Positions 22,934 to 34,790 are shown, numbered from the stretch's first letter. The stretch: DNA of 64,000 bases from Theropithecus gelada (GCF_003255815.1 NC_037674.1:19861537-19925536), one strand, 5' to 3'. Numbers and translations: made by a program. The notes: a model not told the origin generated them from the sequence alone.

Positions 22934-23643
22934 CCTCTTATTCTTTTAATGTAGAGTAGTACATAAATTTTTTTTTAATGGAAAATCATAACTTGGAGTT
23001 GATTTACTGGGGATTTTTTTAAAAAATAATTTTTATATCTGTGTTCGTGGAGGATCTTGTTCTGTAGTTTTGTCTTGATTTGTAATGTTTTTAAATTTTG
23101 GGATTAAGATTAAGCTGGTGCCATAAAACAAGTTGAGGGCTGTTCCTCCTGTTTTCTGAAAGCTTGTGTTTGATTGGTATTATTTCATTCTTAAATATTT
23201 GGCAGAATTCACTGGTGAATTCTGGAGTGGGATTTCTAAAATGTAACTGGAATTTTCTTTGTGGGATATCTTTTACTGTAATTTAGTTTCTCTAATATAG
23301 ATCAGATTATTTAACTTTTCTTTCTTGTTTGTTTTAGTCATACATGTTTTCAAGGAATTTAAGGTGTTGATTTATTTGACATCATATTTTGTCGGTACTT
23401 ATTAATTTAATACTGTCTAGGATTTGTAATGGTACTCTTCTTTTCATTCCTGATCTAGATAATTTATTATTGATCTTTATTTTGAGGAGTCTTGCTTCGG
23501 TTTATCAATTTCATTATTTGTTCAAAGGGATTTTTAATATTAACTGTTCATTCTGTTTAATTGATTTCCACTATTTTCAGTATTTTCTGTTTTTAGTCTG
23601 ATTTACTTTTACTTTTGTAGCTTCTAGAAATGAGAGCTTAAAT

Positions 23644-24469
23644 CAGATATGAGTAAAATTTTTCTGTAAACGTTTCAGATAAGAAATATTTTAGGCTTTG
23701 TGGACAATATTGTCTCTGCTGCAGCTACTATTCAACTGCCACTGTAGACGGCTACATAAATGAATGAACTTGGCTTTGGACACCGGTACAGTAGTTCCCC
23801 CTATCTTTGGTTTTGCTTTCCGTAGTTTTAGTTACCTGTGGTCACCAGCGTCTGAAAATATTAAATGGAAAATTTCAGAAATAATAAGTTTTAAATTAGA
23901 CACCTTTCTGAGTAGCATGGTAAAATCTTGCATCATTCCTGCTCCATCCCAACTGGGACATTAATCATCCCATTGCCCAAGTATCCATATGTATATGCTG
24001 TACTCCTGTTAGTCACTTAGTAGCTTTCTTTTTTTATCAGATCAGCTGTGTAGATACCAGGCTGTTTGTATTCAGTTAATCCTTATTTTACTTAATGATG
24101 ACCCCAGAGTATAAGACTAGTGATGCTGATAATTATTCTGTTTTATTGGTAATCTCTTACTGTGTCTTAATTTATAATTCAGGGTTTATCATAGGTGTGT
24201 ATATATGGAGGAAAAAACAGTATATATAGTGTTTGGTACTATCTGTGGTTTCAGGCAACTACTGGAGGGTTTTGAAAGGTATCACGTGAGCATTAAGGGG
24301 GAACTACTGTATTTGAATTTCATATAGTTTTCGTGTGCCATGAAATGTTTTTTCTATGTATTTTCCTCCAACTATTTATAAGTACAAAAAAAAGGTTTTT
24401 ACTTTCTTGCCCATGTGAAACAATTAGTGTGCTGAATTTTGCCTATGGCTGTAGCTTGCTAGTTCCTTG
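23644..24469 (+). mobile_element. hAT-Charlie (MER1-like) element, split by a Tigger
   Basis: The left part has ATATTTTAGGCTTTGTGGAC; the right part resumes ATTTGAATTTCATATAGTTT and ends GTAGCTTGCTAGTTCCTTG. Both fit one Charlie consensus once the Tigger is removed. Confidence 0.75.
23789..24309 (+). mobile_element. Tigger (MER2-like) element, intact ends and TA duplication
   Basis: CAGTAGTTCCCCC at the left and GGGGGAACTACTG at the right are exact inverted repeats, with TA on each outer side. It is 521 bp, with only a short non-coding interior (ATTAAATGGAAAATTTCAG, GTTAGTCACTTAGTAGC). Confidence 0.9.
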
Positions 24470-24833
24470 GTTAGAACATTAATTTTACACTTTTCTTTTT
24501 TTCTAATATAGGTATTTAAAGATATGAATTTTAAAGTACTCCTTTCTCTATATGCCATACATTTTGATACATTATTTTTTATTATTTTATTTTTCTTGTG
24601 ATTTGTTTTGACCCATGGATTATTCATTTTGATTCAAGAATATTAATATACTCTGTATAATTTGATTTCTTTGGTGTTTTTTGGTACTTACTAGCATGTA
24701 GTCTATCTTGTTGAATGTTCTATATGTATTTGGGAATATATGTGTATTTTGGAGTTGTTCAGTGCAGTATTCTATAAATATCAATTAGATCCAATTGGTT
24801 GATAATACTCTAATTTTCTATATCTTCTTTTAA

Positions 24834-24888
24834 AGTGAAAGCAAGTTTATTAAGGAAGTAAAGAAACAAGAATGGCGACTGCATAGTT
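24834..24888 (-). repeat. Short LTR-like insert within L1
   Basis: AAAGTGAAAGCAAGTTTATT and AGAATGGCGACTGCATAG do not belong to L1. They recur near 44661 and 45000. Confidence 0.5.
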
Positions 24889-25087
24889 GTCTATCTTATT
24901 TATTTAATGTGCTTGTTTTATTGGTTATTAAGAGAGGGATGTTAAAATCACCTATTTTTGTGCATTTGTCTACTTCACTTATCTGTCAATATTTGCTTCA
25001 TGTATGTTGAAGCTTCATGTATTTATAATTGTATGACTTGTTAACACTATGATATATCTCATTATCTCTAGTAATATTAGTCTTGAA

Positions 25088-25400
25088 GTTTATTTTATTT
25101 TATTTATTTATTTTGAGACGGAGTCTCACTTGCCGCCCAGGCTGGAGGTGCAGTGGCGCGATCTCAGCTCACTGCAAGCTCCGCCTCCCGGGTTCACACC
25201 ATCTCCTGCCTCAGCCTTCCGAGTAGCTGGGACTACAGGCGCCCGCCACCATGCCCGGCTAATTTTTTGTATTTTTTTTTAAATTAGAGACAGGGTTTCA
25301 CCATGTTAGCCAGGATGGTCTCGATCTCCTGACCTTGTGATCCGCCCACCTCAGCCTCCCAAAGTGCTGGGATTACAGGCGTGAGCCACCGTGCCCGGCC
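25088..25400 (-). mobile_element. AluY in L1
   Basis: CTTGAAGTTTATTTT-like duplication on both sides (25081 and 25401); ends CCACCGTGCCCGGCC. Confidence 0.92.
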
Positions 25401-25510
25401 TTGAAGTTTATTTTGATATTGATAGAGCCAAATAGTTTTCTTACTCAGTATTTGCATGATATATCTTTTTCCAGCCTTTATAAAACCTGTGTACATATAT
25501 ATTTACATTG

Positions 25511-25815
25511 GCTTTTTTTTTTTTTTTTTTTTTAAGGCAGAGTCTCGCTCTGTCGCCCTCACTGGAGTGCAGTTGTGCAATCTTGGCTCACTGCAACCTC
25601 CACCTCCTGGATTCGAGCAATTCTCCTACCTCAGCCTCCCGAGTAGCTGGGATTACAGGCGCCTGCCACCACACCCAGCTAATTTTTATGTTATTAGTAG
25701 AGACAGTGTTTTACCGTGTTGGCCACACTGGTCTTGAACTCCTGACTGCAGATGATCCACCCGCCTTGGCCTCCTAAAGTGCAGGGATTATAGGCATGAG
25801 CCACTGCGCCCAGCC
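25511..25815 (-). mobile_element. Alu in L1
   Basis: TACATTGGC precedes and follows it (25502 and 25816). Confidence 0.92.
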
Positions 25816-25850
25816 TACATTGGCATATTTTGTCTCTTTATATTTAATGT

Positions 25851-26389
25851 AATTATTAATATGTTTGAGTTTAAAGTCTTCTATCTTACTGTGTATTCTG
25901 GATTTGTCCCATCTTTTGTTTCTCTTTTCCTGTCATTTGGGTGAACTATCTATTTTTTAGAATTTTATTTATCCTCCTATATTGACTTCTCAATAAACAA
26001 CCTTACAATAAAATACACCTGTTCAAAGTGTATGTTTTCTTGAATTCTGACAGATTTATGCACATGACCAAAAAGTATCCTTATTTTATATCCAGCATCA
26101 CCTGAGACAACCACTGATCTTTCTGTCATTATAGATAGAGTTTTATAGGATTATAATCAGTGTATCTTGCTTCCTTCACACACACAACATACATTTTTTG
26201 GTTTCTTCTGCGTTACCACATGTATCTGTAGTTTATTCTTTTCCCTTCCCTCCCGGAGTAGTATTCTTTTGTGTGAGTCTACCACAGTTTGTCTGTTTAA
26301 GTTGTTTCTGTTTTTGGGCTATTATAAATAAAGTTGTTACGAATATTTGGATAAATAAGATTGATATTGCTGGATCATAAGATGTATGC
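25851..26389 (-). mobile_element. L1-like A/T-rich DNA
   Basis: GGGCTATTATAAATAAAGTT resembles the antisense L1 3' region; other parts unassigned. Confidence 0.5.
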
Positions 26390-27240
26390 TTAACTTCTTT
26401 GTAGCAGCTTTATTGAGATATAATTTACATACCCAGAAAATTAACCCATTTTTTTGGAATGTAGAAGCTTTTATTTACTTATTATTTTTTGATATAAAAA
26501 GCTGTACTCACTTAATGTATACAGCTCTATGAGTTTGCGGATAAGTATATTCCTGTGAAACCATCACCATCATCAAGACCATAAACGTGTCTGTCACCTA
26601 CCAGAGTTTACCCTGCCCCTTTATTATTATGATCTACTGTCTTAGAAAACTTTAAGTATATAATATAGTAAAGTATAGGCACAGCATTATGTTGTATAGT
26701 AGCATAATTCATTCATTCATTTAAAGTATAAATTCAGTAGCTTTTAGTACACGCACAGAATTGTGCAACCATTGCCTCAACTTTAGAATATTTTCATCAC
26801 CCTCAAAAGAGACCTCTAGCTCCTAAATTTCCCCTTCCTCTCTAGCCCTAAGCAGTCACTAATCTGCTTCCTGTCTCTATGGATTTCGCTGTATTTTGGA
26901 CATTTCATGTAAATGAAACCATAGTCTATTATGTCTGGCTTCTTTCACTTAGCATGTTGTCAAAGTGCATCCATGGTGCGTTTGTTCTCAAGATCTCTTG
27001 GGGTTGTGTCCTGGGACATTGAATAAAAATTAAAAAAAAAAAAAAAACAATGTACATCCATGTTGTGGCATGTATTATATCAATATTTCCTTTTTATTGC
27101 CAAGTAATATTCTGTTGTATGGCTATACCACATTTTGATTATCCATTTATCAATTAATGAACATTTGAGTTGTTTTCATATTTTGACTATATGAAGAATG
27201 CTGTGAACATTCATGTATACATTTTTGTATGGACATCTAT

Positions 27241-27548
27241 TTTTTTTTTTTTTTTTTTTTTTTTTTGAGACGGAGTCTCGCTCTGTCGCCCAGGCTGGAG
27301 TGCAGTGGCCGGATCTCAGCTCACCGCAAGCTCCGCCTCCCGGGTTCACGCCATTCTCCTGCCTCAGCCTCCCGAGTAGCTGGGACTACAGGCGCCGGCC
27401 ACCTCGCCCGGCTAGTTTTTTGTATTTCTTAATAGAGACGGGGTTTCACCCTGTTAGCCAGGATGGTCTCGATCTCCTGACCTCGTGATCCGCCCGTCTC
27501 GGCCTCCCAAAGTGCTGGGATTACAGGCTTGAGCCACCGCGCCCGGCC
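27241..27548 (-). mobile_element. AluY of Old World monkey type
   Basis: Flanked by TGGACATCTAT (27230-27240) and TGGACATTTAT (27549-27559). Has the CAGTGGCCGGATCTCAGC and CTCGCCCGGCTAG variants. Confidence 0.94.
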
Positions 27549-27916
27549 TGGACATTTATTTTTGATTGTCTTGGGTAGGAGCTTGAATTGCCGGGGTTAT
27601 ACGGTAACTTTGTGTTTAGCTTTTAAGGAACTGCCAGTCTGTTTTCCAAAGTGGTTGCACCATTTTACAGTCCCACTAGCAAAATATGAGGATTCCAGTT
27701 GTCTTGAGGACAATCAACACTTGAAATTTTTTGTCTTTTTTATTATAGACGTCCTGGTGAGTGTGAAGCAGTATGTCGTGGTTTCGATTTGCATTTCCCT
27801 AATGACTGATGGTATTGAGCATCTTTTATGTGTGTGTCTTGGCCATTTACATATCTTCTTTAGATAAATGTCTGGTATTTTAATTGTATAATTTTTTTTA
27901 TTGAGTTGTAAGAGGT

Positions 27917-28075
27917 GTTTTTTTTTTTTTTTTTTTTTGGTTTGTTTGTTTTTGCATGATCTCTGTTCATTGCAACCTCTGCTTCCTGAGCTCTAGTGAT
28001 ACTTCCACCTCAGCCTCCTGAGTAGCTGAGACTACAGGCATGTGCCACTACGCCCAGCTAATTCCCATGCCCCCT
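27917..28075 (-). mobile_element. Partial Alu
   Basis: T-tract plus right monomer, stopping at GCCCAGCTAATTC, directly before another Alu. Confidence 0.85.
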
Positions 28076-28600
28076 TTTGGAGACAGAGTCTCACTTTGTC
28101 ACCCAGGCTGGAATGCAGTGGCACAATCTCTGTTCACTGCAACTTCCACCTCCTGTGTTCAAGCGATTCCCCTGCCTCAGCCCCCTGAGTACCTGGGATT
28201 ACAGGCACATGCTACCACGTCCAACTATTTTTTTTTATTTTTGATGGAGATGGGGTTTCACCTTGTTGCCCAGGCTGGTCTCAAATTCCTGACCTCAGGT
28301 GATCTGCCTGCCTTGGCCTTCCAAAGTGCTGGGATTACAGGTTTGAGTCACCACACCAGACCTAATTTTTGTATTTTTTGTAGAGACAGGATTTCACCAT
28401 GTTGCCCAGGCTGGTATCAAACTCCTGGGCTTAAGAGAGTTTGGGCGTGCTACCACGTCCAACTATTTTTTTTTATTTTTGATGGAGACGGGGTTTCACC
28501 TTGTTGCCCAGGCTGGTCTCAAATTCCTGACCTCAGGTGATCTGCCTGCCTTGACCTCCCAAAGTGCTGGGATTACAGGTGTGAGCCACCACACCCAGCC
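28076..28600 (-). mobile_element. Alu with a 238-bp internal tandem duplication
   Basis: GCTACCACGTCCAACTATTT occurs at 28211 and again at 28449. Each is followed by nearly identical sequence through the left monomer. Confidence 0.88.
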
Positions 28601-29129
28601 AAGAGTTCTTGATATAATCTAGATACAAGTCCCTTTTCAGAGATACGCAGATGTTTTCTTCTATTCTGTGGACCCCTTCTGAAACACAGAACTTTTAAAT
28701 TTTGATGAAGTCCACTTTGTTTATTTTTCACTTTGTTGCTTGTGCCTTTGGTGTTATATCCGAGAAACTATTGGCAAAATCAAGGTGACAAAGATTTATC
28801 CCTAGATTTTCTTACATGAGTTTTATACTTTTAGCTCTTTGATACATTTGAGTTAATCTTTATAGATGGTGTGAGGTAAGGAGTCATCTTCATTATTTTA
28901 CATGTTCATTTTCATTAAGTCCCAACTCCATTTGTTGAAGACACTTTTTAACTTTTGAGAAACTGCCCAGCTGTTTCACCATCTAACATTCCATTTAGCA
29001 GTTTCAAACAGTTTCCCTTGCTTACATTCTTACCAGTATTTGATATTGTCAGTCTTTTTAACTTTAATCTTTCTGCAGGGGTAGCGTATCTTATTGTTTT
29101 TAACTTGCATTATTTTAACTTCCATTTTC

Positions 29130-29310
29130 CAGGCTCAGGTGATCCTCACACCTCAGCTAGCTGGGATTACAGGTTTGCATCACCACACCTGGCTAATTTT
29201 TGTATTTTATAAGAGATGGGGTTTCATCATGTTGCGCAGGCTGGTCTCCAACTTCTGGGCTCAGGCAGGCTACCTGCCTCGCCCTCCCAAAGTGCAGGAG
29301 TGAGCCATGT
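29130..29310 (-). mobile_element. Degenerate Alu
   Basis: Starts CCAGGCTCAGGTGATCC and ends at a deleted GCAGGAGTGAGCC. Confidence 0.8.
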
Positions 29311-29360
29311 ATAAAGACCGAGATTTAACAGTTTTACGGCTTCAGCAAGAACTTTCTTGA

Positions 29361-29657
29361 GGCTGGGTGCGGTGGCTCACGCCTGTAATCCTAGCACTTT
29401 GGGAGGCTGAGGAGGGCAGAGGATGGATTGCCTGAGCTCAGAAGTTCAAGACCAGCTTAGGCAACATGGTGAAACCCTATCTGTACTAAAATACAAAAAA
29501 TTAGCTGGGCATGGTGGTACACATCTGTAGTCCCTGCTACTCAGGAGGCCGAGGCGGGCGATCGCTTGAACCCAGGAGGCGGTGGTTGCAGTAAGCTGAG
29601 ATCACACCACTGCACTCCAGCCTGGGTGACAGAGTGAGACTCTGTCTTTGTTTTAAA
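29361..29657 (+). mobile_element. Alu whose tail hosts a younger AluY
   Basis: AGAACTTTCTTGAG before it pairs with AGAACTTTCTTAAG at about 29979, beyond the nested AluY. Confidence 0.9.
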
Positions 29658-29669
29658 AAAGAAGAGAGG

Positions 29670-29970
29670 GGCCGGGAGCGGTGGCTCAAGCCTGTAATCC
29701 TAGCACTTTGGGAGGTCGAGACGGGTGGATCACGAGGTCAGGAGATCGAGACCATCCTGGCTAACACGGTGAAACCCCGTCTCTACTAAAAAAATGCAAA
29801 AAACTAGCCGGGTGAGGTGGTGGGCGCCTGTAGTCCCAGCTACTCAGGAGGCTGAGGCAGGAGAATGGCGTGAACCCGGGAGGCGGAGCTTGCAGTGAGC
29901 TGAGATCCAGCCACTGCACTCCAGCCTGGGCGACAGAGCGAGACTCTGTCTCAAAAAAAAAAAAAAAAAA
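29670..29970 (+). mobile_element. AluY of Old World monkey type
   Basis: AAGAAGAGAG lies on both sides (about 29659 and 29971). Carries GGCTCAAGCCTG and GAGATCCAGCCACTG. Confidence 0.93.
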
Positions 29971-30041
29971 AAGAAGAGAGAACTTTCTTAAGAGGAACTG
30001 GCTCTCCCAACTTGCTAAGCGTGGCAATAAAGAATATAGTG

Positions 30042-30330
30042 GGCTGGGCTTGGTGGCTCACGCCTGTAATTCCAGCACTTTGGGAGGCTGAGACAGGCGG
30101 ATCACCTGAGGTCAAGAGATCGAGACCAGCCTGGCCAATATAGTGAAACTCCACCTCTACTAAAAATATAAAAATTACCCAGGTGTGGTGGCACACACCT
30201 GTCATCCCAGCTACTCGGGAGGCTGAGGCAGGAGAATTACTTGAACCTGGGAGGTGGAGGTTGCTGTGAGCCAAGATCGTGTGCCATTGCACTCCAGCCT
30301 GGGTGACTCCATCTCAAAAAAAAAAAGAAT
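30042..30330 (+). mobile_element. Alu
   Basis: GGGCTGGGCTTGGTGGCTC to a short A-tail; a deletion precedes CTCCATCTC. Confidence 0.9.
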
Positions 30331-30395
30331 ACAATGACCATTGGGTTTCAGTGCCTTGATTTGTCTTTTTTTGTTTGTTTGTTTTTGTTTTTGTT

Positions 30396-30672
30396 TTTTT
30401 TTTTGAGACGGAGTCTCACGCTGTCGCCCAGGCTGGAGTGCAGTGGCGCGATCTCGGCTCACTGCAAGCTCCGTCTCCCGGGTTCACGCCATTCTCCTGC
30501 CTCAGCCTCCTGAGTAGCTGGGACTACAGGCGCCCGCCACCGCGCCCAGCTAATTTTTTGTATTTTTAGTAGAGACGGGGTTTCACCGTAGTCTCGATCT
30601 CCTGACCTTGTGATCCGCCCGCCTCGGCCTCCCAAAGTGCTGGGATTACAGGCGTGAGCCACCGCGCCCGGC
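30396..30672 (-). mobile_element. AluY
   Basis: Very CpG-rich. CACCTTGATTTGTCTT follows it and CCTTGATTTGTCTT precedes the T-tract (30353), a clear target duplication. Lacks 'TGTTAGCCAGGATGG'. Confidence 0.92.
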
Positions 30673-31570
30673 ACCTTGATTTGTCTTAAGGTGCCAGTTA
30701 CTGTATACACCGTTGATCTTGCATAGCTAGCACAAATGTTAACACAAGTTGTTCCAGAATGAACTGAAAGACAATCAATCAATCAGTCAATCAATAGATT
30801 CACCACTTGTGTTTGTTACCATGCATTCACAGTAACAAAAATCATTGATAATTAGTTGGTGCTGGTATCAAATAAATACATGCAGGCAAAATACCAAGTC
30901 CGGCCACATTAATAAGGCACAGAAGTACAATCCTCTACATACTAGATAATACTTATTTTTTTATGTTTGCAGATAAATATTTCATTCAGTGGATTTAACT
31001 TAGCATTGGAAAGTGGGAGCACATGTTTCTTTTATTGACTTTTTATCTAGCAGACTTTCAGCACTATCTACTATGCAAAGATTTATTTCTCTGATATTGT
31101 TTACCCCTTTTCAACCAATGCAGTATGATAACTTATTCTTTAAGATTCTTCAGAGGATTTTTCATTTTTAGTTTGAAAAGCTGTAACCATTTTTTGCTTT
31201 TAAAGAACTCATTATGTATATATTTAAAATACTAAATTCCTTTTTAAAAAACTCTGAATGATTCTCAAATGACAGTATACTAAATTGTCACCATTTAAAT
31301 ATGTCTCATCTATTTAAGTATGTTTTATTACGTAAGATGTAATAAGACAACCTTATGCGGCCAAAAGGAAGATATCTTTATCATGCTTTCATTTCTTATT
31401 TACAATTGCATCTAGAGTCTCTGGAATAGATTTACTGCATTGTGAGTCAGAGAATCCTGATATGTCAGTTTCTTATTTTTCAGCAGTGCAGCAATAGATT
31501 GAAATCACAGCTCTTCTAACCTCCCTGTTTTTATCTAATGATTCATTATTAAGTATTAAAAAGTTACTTT
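30673..31570. other. Unique intronic DNA with a CAAT-rich run
   Basis: A short CAATCAATCAGT run at 30774-30795. No exon or repeat family recognised. Confidence 0.5.
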
Positions 31571-31877
31571 TTTTATTATTATTATTATTTTTTGAGACGG
31601 AGTCTTTGCTCTGTCGCCCAGGCTGGAGTGCAGTGGCATGATCTCGGCTCACTGCCAGCTCCACCTCCTGGGTTCACGCCATTCTCCTGCCTCAGCCTCC
31701 CGAGTAGCTGGGACTGCAGGCACCCGCCACCATGCCCAGCTAATTTTTGGTATTTTTTAGTAGAGACGGGGTTTCACTGTATTAGCCAGGATGGTCTTGA
31801 TCTCTTGACCTTGTGATCCACCCGCCTCGGCCTTCCGAAGTGTTGGGTTTACAGGCATGAGCCACCATGCCTGGCCA
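31571..31877 (-). mobile_element. AluY/S
   Basis: (TTA)n tail, then GAGACGGAGTCTTTGCTC. Confidence 0.9.
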
Positions 31878-32026
31878 CAAATTTTATTTTAAAATATTAC
31901 TAAATTCTGAAATAACTTTTATGTAAAACTTAAAATTTAGAAATAAATGTATTTTAAATAAATATATTATTGCAAAGCAAAACCAGAAGAGTACTCTTCC
32001 TGTGTTTTCACATATGTGTATATATA

Positions 32027-32334
32027 CAGTCATGTGCCACATAATGATGTTTAGGTCAGCATGGACCACCTTATGGTCTCATAAGGTTATAATACCATAT
32101 TTTTACTGTACTTTTTTTTGTGTTTAGGTACATGAGTACTTAACATTTTGTTATAATTCCCTACAGTATTCAGTACAGTAGCATGCTGAGCGGGTGGGTT
32201 GCCTAGGAGCAATAGGTGTGTGGTAGACAATATCATATTGGTTTGTGTAAGTACACGGTATGATTGTACAATGATGGAATCGCTAAAGATGCTTTTCTCA
32301 AAACATATTCCAGTTGTTATGTGATGCATTACTT
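32027..32334 (+). mobile_element. Tigger-family element (CAGTCATG… type)
   Basis: Starts CAGTCATGTGCCACATAATG, preceded by TA. Ends GTGATGCATTACTT, followed by TA. Same family as 21880-22193, opposite strand. Confidence 0.85.
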
Positions 32335-32451
32335 TATATAGAAAAATTTTGAAATTGCAAAATAATAATTTACTAAATCATAATGAAGTTACAGAGATTA
32401 TAGCAGATATAACTAGATAATTAGTAAGAGCACAGTAGAAGTGCCCCACAC

Positions 32452-32738
32452 AAGGTTGGGCACCGTGGCTTACGCCTTTAATCCTGGGATTGGAAGGCTG
32501 TGGTGAAAGGATCGCTTGAGTCCAGGCTTTCGAGACTAACCTGGGCAACATAATGAGACCTCGTCTTTTCAAAAAATTAAAAAAAACAAATTAGTTGAGT
32601 GTGGTGCTACACACCTGTAGTCCCAGCTACTTCAGAGGCTGAGGTGGGAGGATCACTTGATCCCACGAGACAAACGCTGCATTGAGGTGAGATTGTGCCA
32701 CTGCACTGTAGCCTGAGTGACAGAGCAAGACCTGGGAA
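32452..32738 (+). mobile_element. Old Alu, first of a head-to-tail cluster
   Basis: GGTTGGGCACCGTGGCTTAC; AluJ-like, its tail reduced to GACCTGGGAAAAGG. Confidence 0.85.
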
Positions 32739-32739
32739 A

Positions 32740-33356
32740 AGGGGGCCAGGCGCAGTGGCTCATACCTGTGATCCCAGCACTTTGGGAGGCCAAGGTGGGT
32801 GGATCACTTGATCTCAGGAGTTCCAGACCAGCCTGGGCAACATAGCAAAACCCCGTCTCTACAAAAAAATTTTGTTTTTTGCTGGGCATGGTGGCTCACG
32901 CCTGTAATCACAGCACTTTGGGAGGCCGAGGCGGGTGGATCATGAGGTCAGGATATCAAGACCATCCTGGCTAACATGGTGAAACCCCGTCTCTACTAAA
33001 AATACAAAACATTAGCCGGGCGTGGTGGTGGGCGCCTGTAGTCCTAGCTACTCGGGAGGCTGAGGCTGGAGAATGGCATGAACCCAGGAGGCGTAGCTGA
33101 CAGTGAGCTGAGATTGCACCACCGTACTCCATCCTGGATGACAGAGCGAGACTCCGTCTCACAAAAAAAAAAAAAAAATTTGTTTTTAATTAGTTGGACT
33201 TGGTGGTGTGTGCCTGTAGTCCCAGCTACTTGGGAGGCTGAGGTGGAAGAATGACTTGAGCCTGGGAGGTTGGGGCTGCAGTTAGCTAAGATTGAGCCAT
33301 TGCACTCCAGCCTTGGTGACAGGGCAAGACCCTGTCTTTAAAAAAAAAAAAAAAAG
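32740..33356 (+). mobile_element. Alu interrupted by a nested Alu
   Basis: The left monomer ends CTCTACAAAAAAATTTTG at 32876. The right monomer resumes AATTAGTTGGACTTGG at 33188. Confidence 0.88.
32880..33176 (+). mobile_element. AluY nested in the A-rich linker of the outer Alu
   Basis: AAATTTTGTTTTT on the left and AAATTTGTTTTT on the right are the probable target duplication. Confidence 0.9.
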
Positions 33357-33361
33357 TACTT

Positions 33362-33658
33362 GCCAGGCGCGGTGGCTCATGCCTGTAATTCCACCACTTT
33401 GAGAGGCCACGACGGGCACATCACCTGAGGTCGGGAGTTTGAGACCTGCCTGACCAACATGGGGAAAACCCTGTTTCTACTAAAAATACAAAAAATTAGC
33501 TGGGCGTGGTGACACATGCCTGTAATCCCAGCTACTTGGGAGGCTGAGGCAGGAGAATGGCTTGAACCTGGGAGGCGGAGGTTGCAGTGAGCCGAGATTG
33601 TGCCATTGCACTCCAGCCTGGGCAACAAGAGCAAAACTTAATCTAAGAAAAAAAAAAG
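33362..33658 (+). mobile_element. Alu
   Basis: AAAGTACTT flanks it on both sides (33354 and 33656). Confidence 0.92.
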
Positions 33659-33659
33659 T

Positions 33660-33973
33660 ACTTAACACAAAGATCTTTTTATATGTATTCACATATTTTC
33701 CATTATAGTGTTCACTCCTTAATGCATTTAGGATTTTATCTGGTACTGTTTATCGGATGCCTGCAGAACTTCATTTAGTATGTATCTCTCACCAATTTTC
33801 TTAGTTTTATATCTACATTTTTTGAGCACATACTCATTACATGCTATCCTTTATTCAACTTTGTCTTAGTTCTACAGGTTCTCCATCCGTTTGATGTACT
33901 TAATGTTTATGCTTAGTCTTAGCTTCATTGTCTGAAGCTTATTTTTGTAGTGAATTCCTTGGAAAAGATTGAT
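33660..33973 (-). other. A/T-rich intronic DNA, LINE-like
   Basis: Possibly old LINE sequence; not assignable. Confidence 0.35.
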
Positions 33974-33974
33974 G

Positions 33975-34270
33975 GGGCTGAGTGCAGTGGCTGATGCCTG
34001 TAATCCCAGCACTTTTGGGAGGCTGAGGCTGGCAGATCACATGAGGTCAGGAGTTCGAGACCAGCCTGGCCAATATGATGAAACCCCGTCTCTACTGAAA
34101 AAAAGAATACAAAAATTTCCCTGGTGTGGTGGCAGGCACCTGTAATCCCAGCTACTCTGGAGGCTGAGGCAGGAAAATCTCTTGAACCCGGGAGGTGGAG
34201 GTTGCAGTGAGCTGAGATTGTGCCACTGCACTTCAGCCTGGGTGAGAAGAGCAAGACTCTGTCTGAGAAG
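33975..34270 (+). mobile_element. Alu
   Basis: GGGCTGAGTGCAGTGGCTG to GACTCTGTCTGAGAAG. Confidence 0.9.
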
Positions 34271-34499
34271 ACAAAGACTCATGGGAACCATATTCTGAGC
34301 TTTTGCATGTTGATAACAGTGCCCTATCTGCTTGAAAATCAGTTTTGCTGGATATAAAATCCTTAACTCACATTTTTTCTTGGTTACATTAAATGTTATT
34401 CTATTTTCTTTCAACATGAAAAGCGTTTCTGTCAAATGTTTTATAATATAATTTTTCTTCTTTTTTAAAGTTGTTAAATTTAGAATATCTCTTAGATTG

Positions 34500-34790
34500 A
34501 GCTGGGCGTGGTGGCTCAGGCCTGTAATCCCAGAACTTCGGGAGGCCAAGGCAGGCAGATCACTTCAGGTCAGGAGTTCAAGACCAGCCTCACCAACATG
34601 GCGAAACTCCGTCTTTACTAATAATACAAAAATTAGCTGGGTATGGTGGCAGGCACCTGTAATCCCAGCTACTTGGGAGGCTGAGGCAGGAGAATTGCTT
34701 GAACCCAGGAGGCCGAGCCACTGACTGCACTCCAGCCTAAGTGGCAGAGTGAGACTCTGTCTCAAAAAGAAATAAAAAATAATAAAACGT
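34500..34790 (+). mobile_element. Alu with deletion in right monomer
   Basis: The right monomer lacks the 'GGTTGCAGTGAGCCGAGAT' block (GGCCGAGCCACTGACTGC). Confidence 0.9.

Larger units (their letters stand above)
22240..25850 (-). mobile_element. Long old L1 ORF2 remnant, repeatedly interrupted
   Basis: The complement of L1 ORF2 reads along the plus strand: ATGTTGAGTAGAATCGGTGA, GCAGAATTCACTGGTGAATT, TTTGACCCATGGATTATTC, GGTTGATAATACTC. Interruptions are an Alu at 22628, a hAT/Tigger nest at 23644-24469, and Alus at 25088 and 25511. No frame is kept. Confidence 0.82.
26390..29130 (-). mobile_element. Second long old L1 remnant, interrupted by Alus
   Basis: CTTTATTGAGATATAATTTA, TTGTATGGCTATACCACATT, CAAAGTGGTTGCACCATTTT and CCAACTCCATTTGTTGAAGA are successive antisense L1 3'-region landmarks, in the right order. 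Confidence 0.82.

Noticed and set aside
28040..28540. 166-codon open frame
   Set aside because: It runs through an Alu and its tandem duplication; translated antisense Alu peptide.
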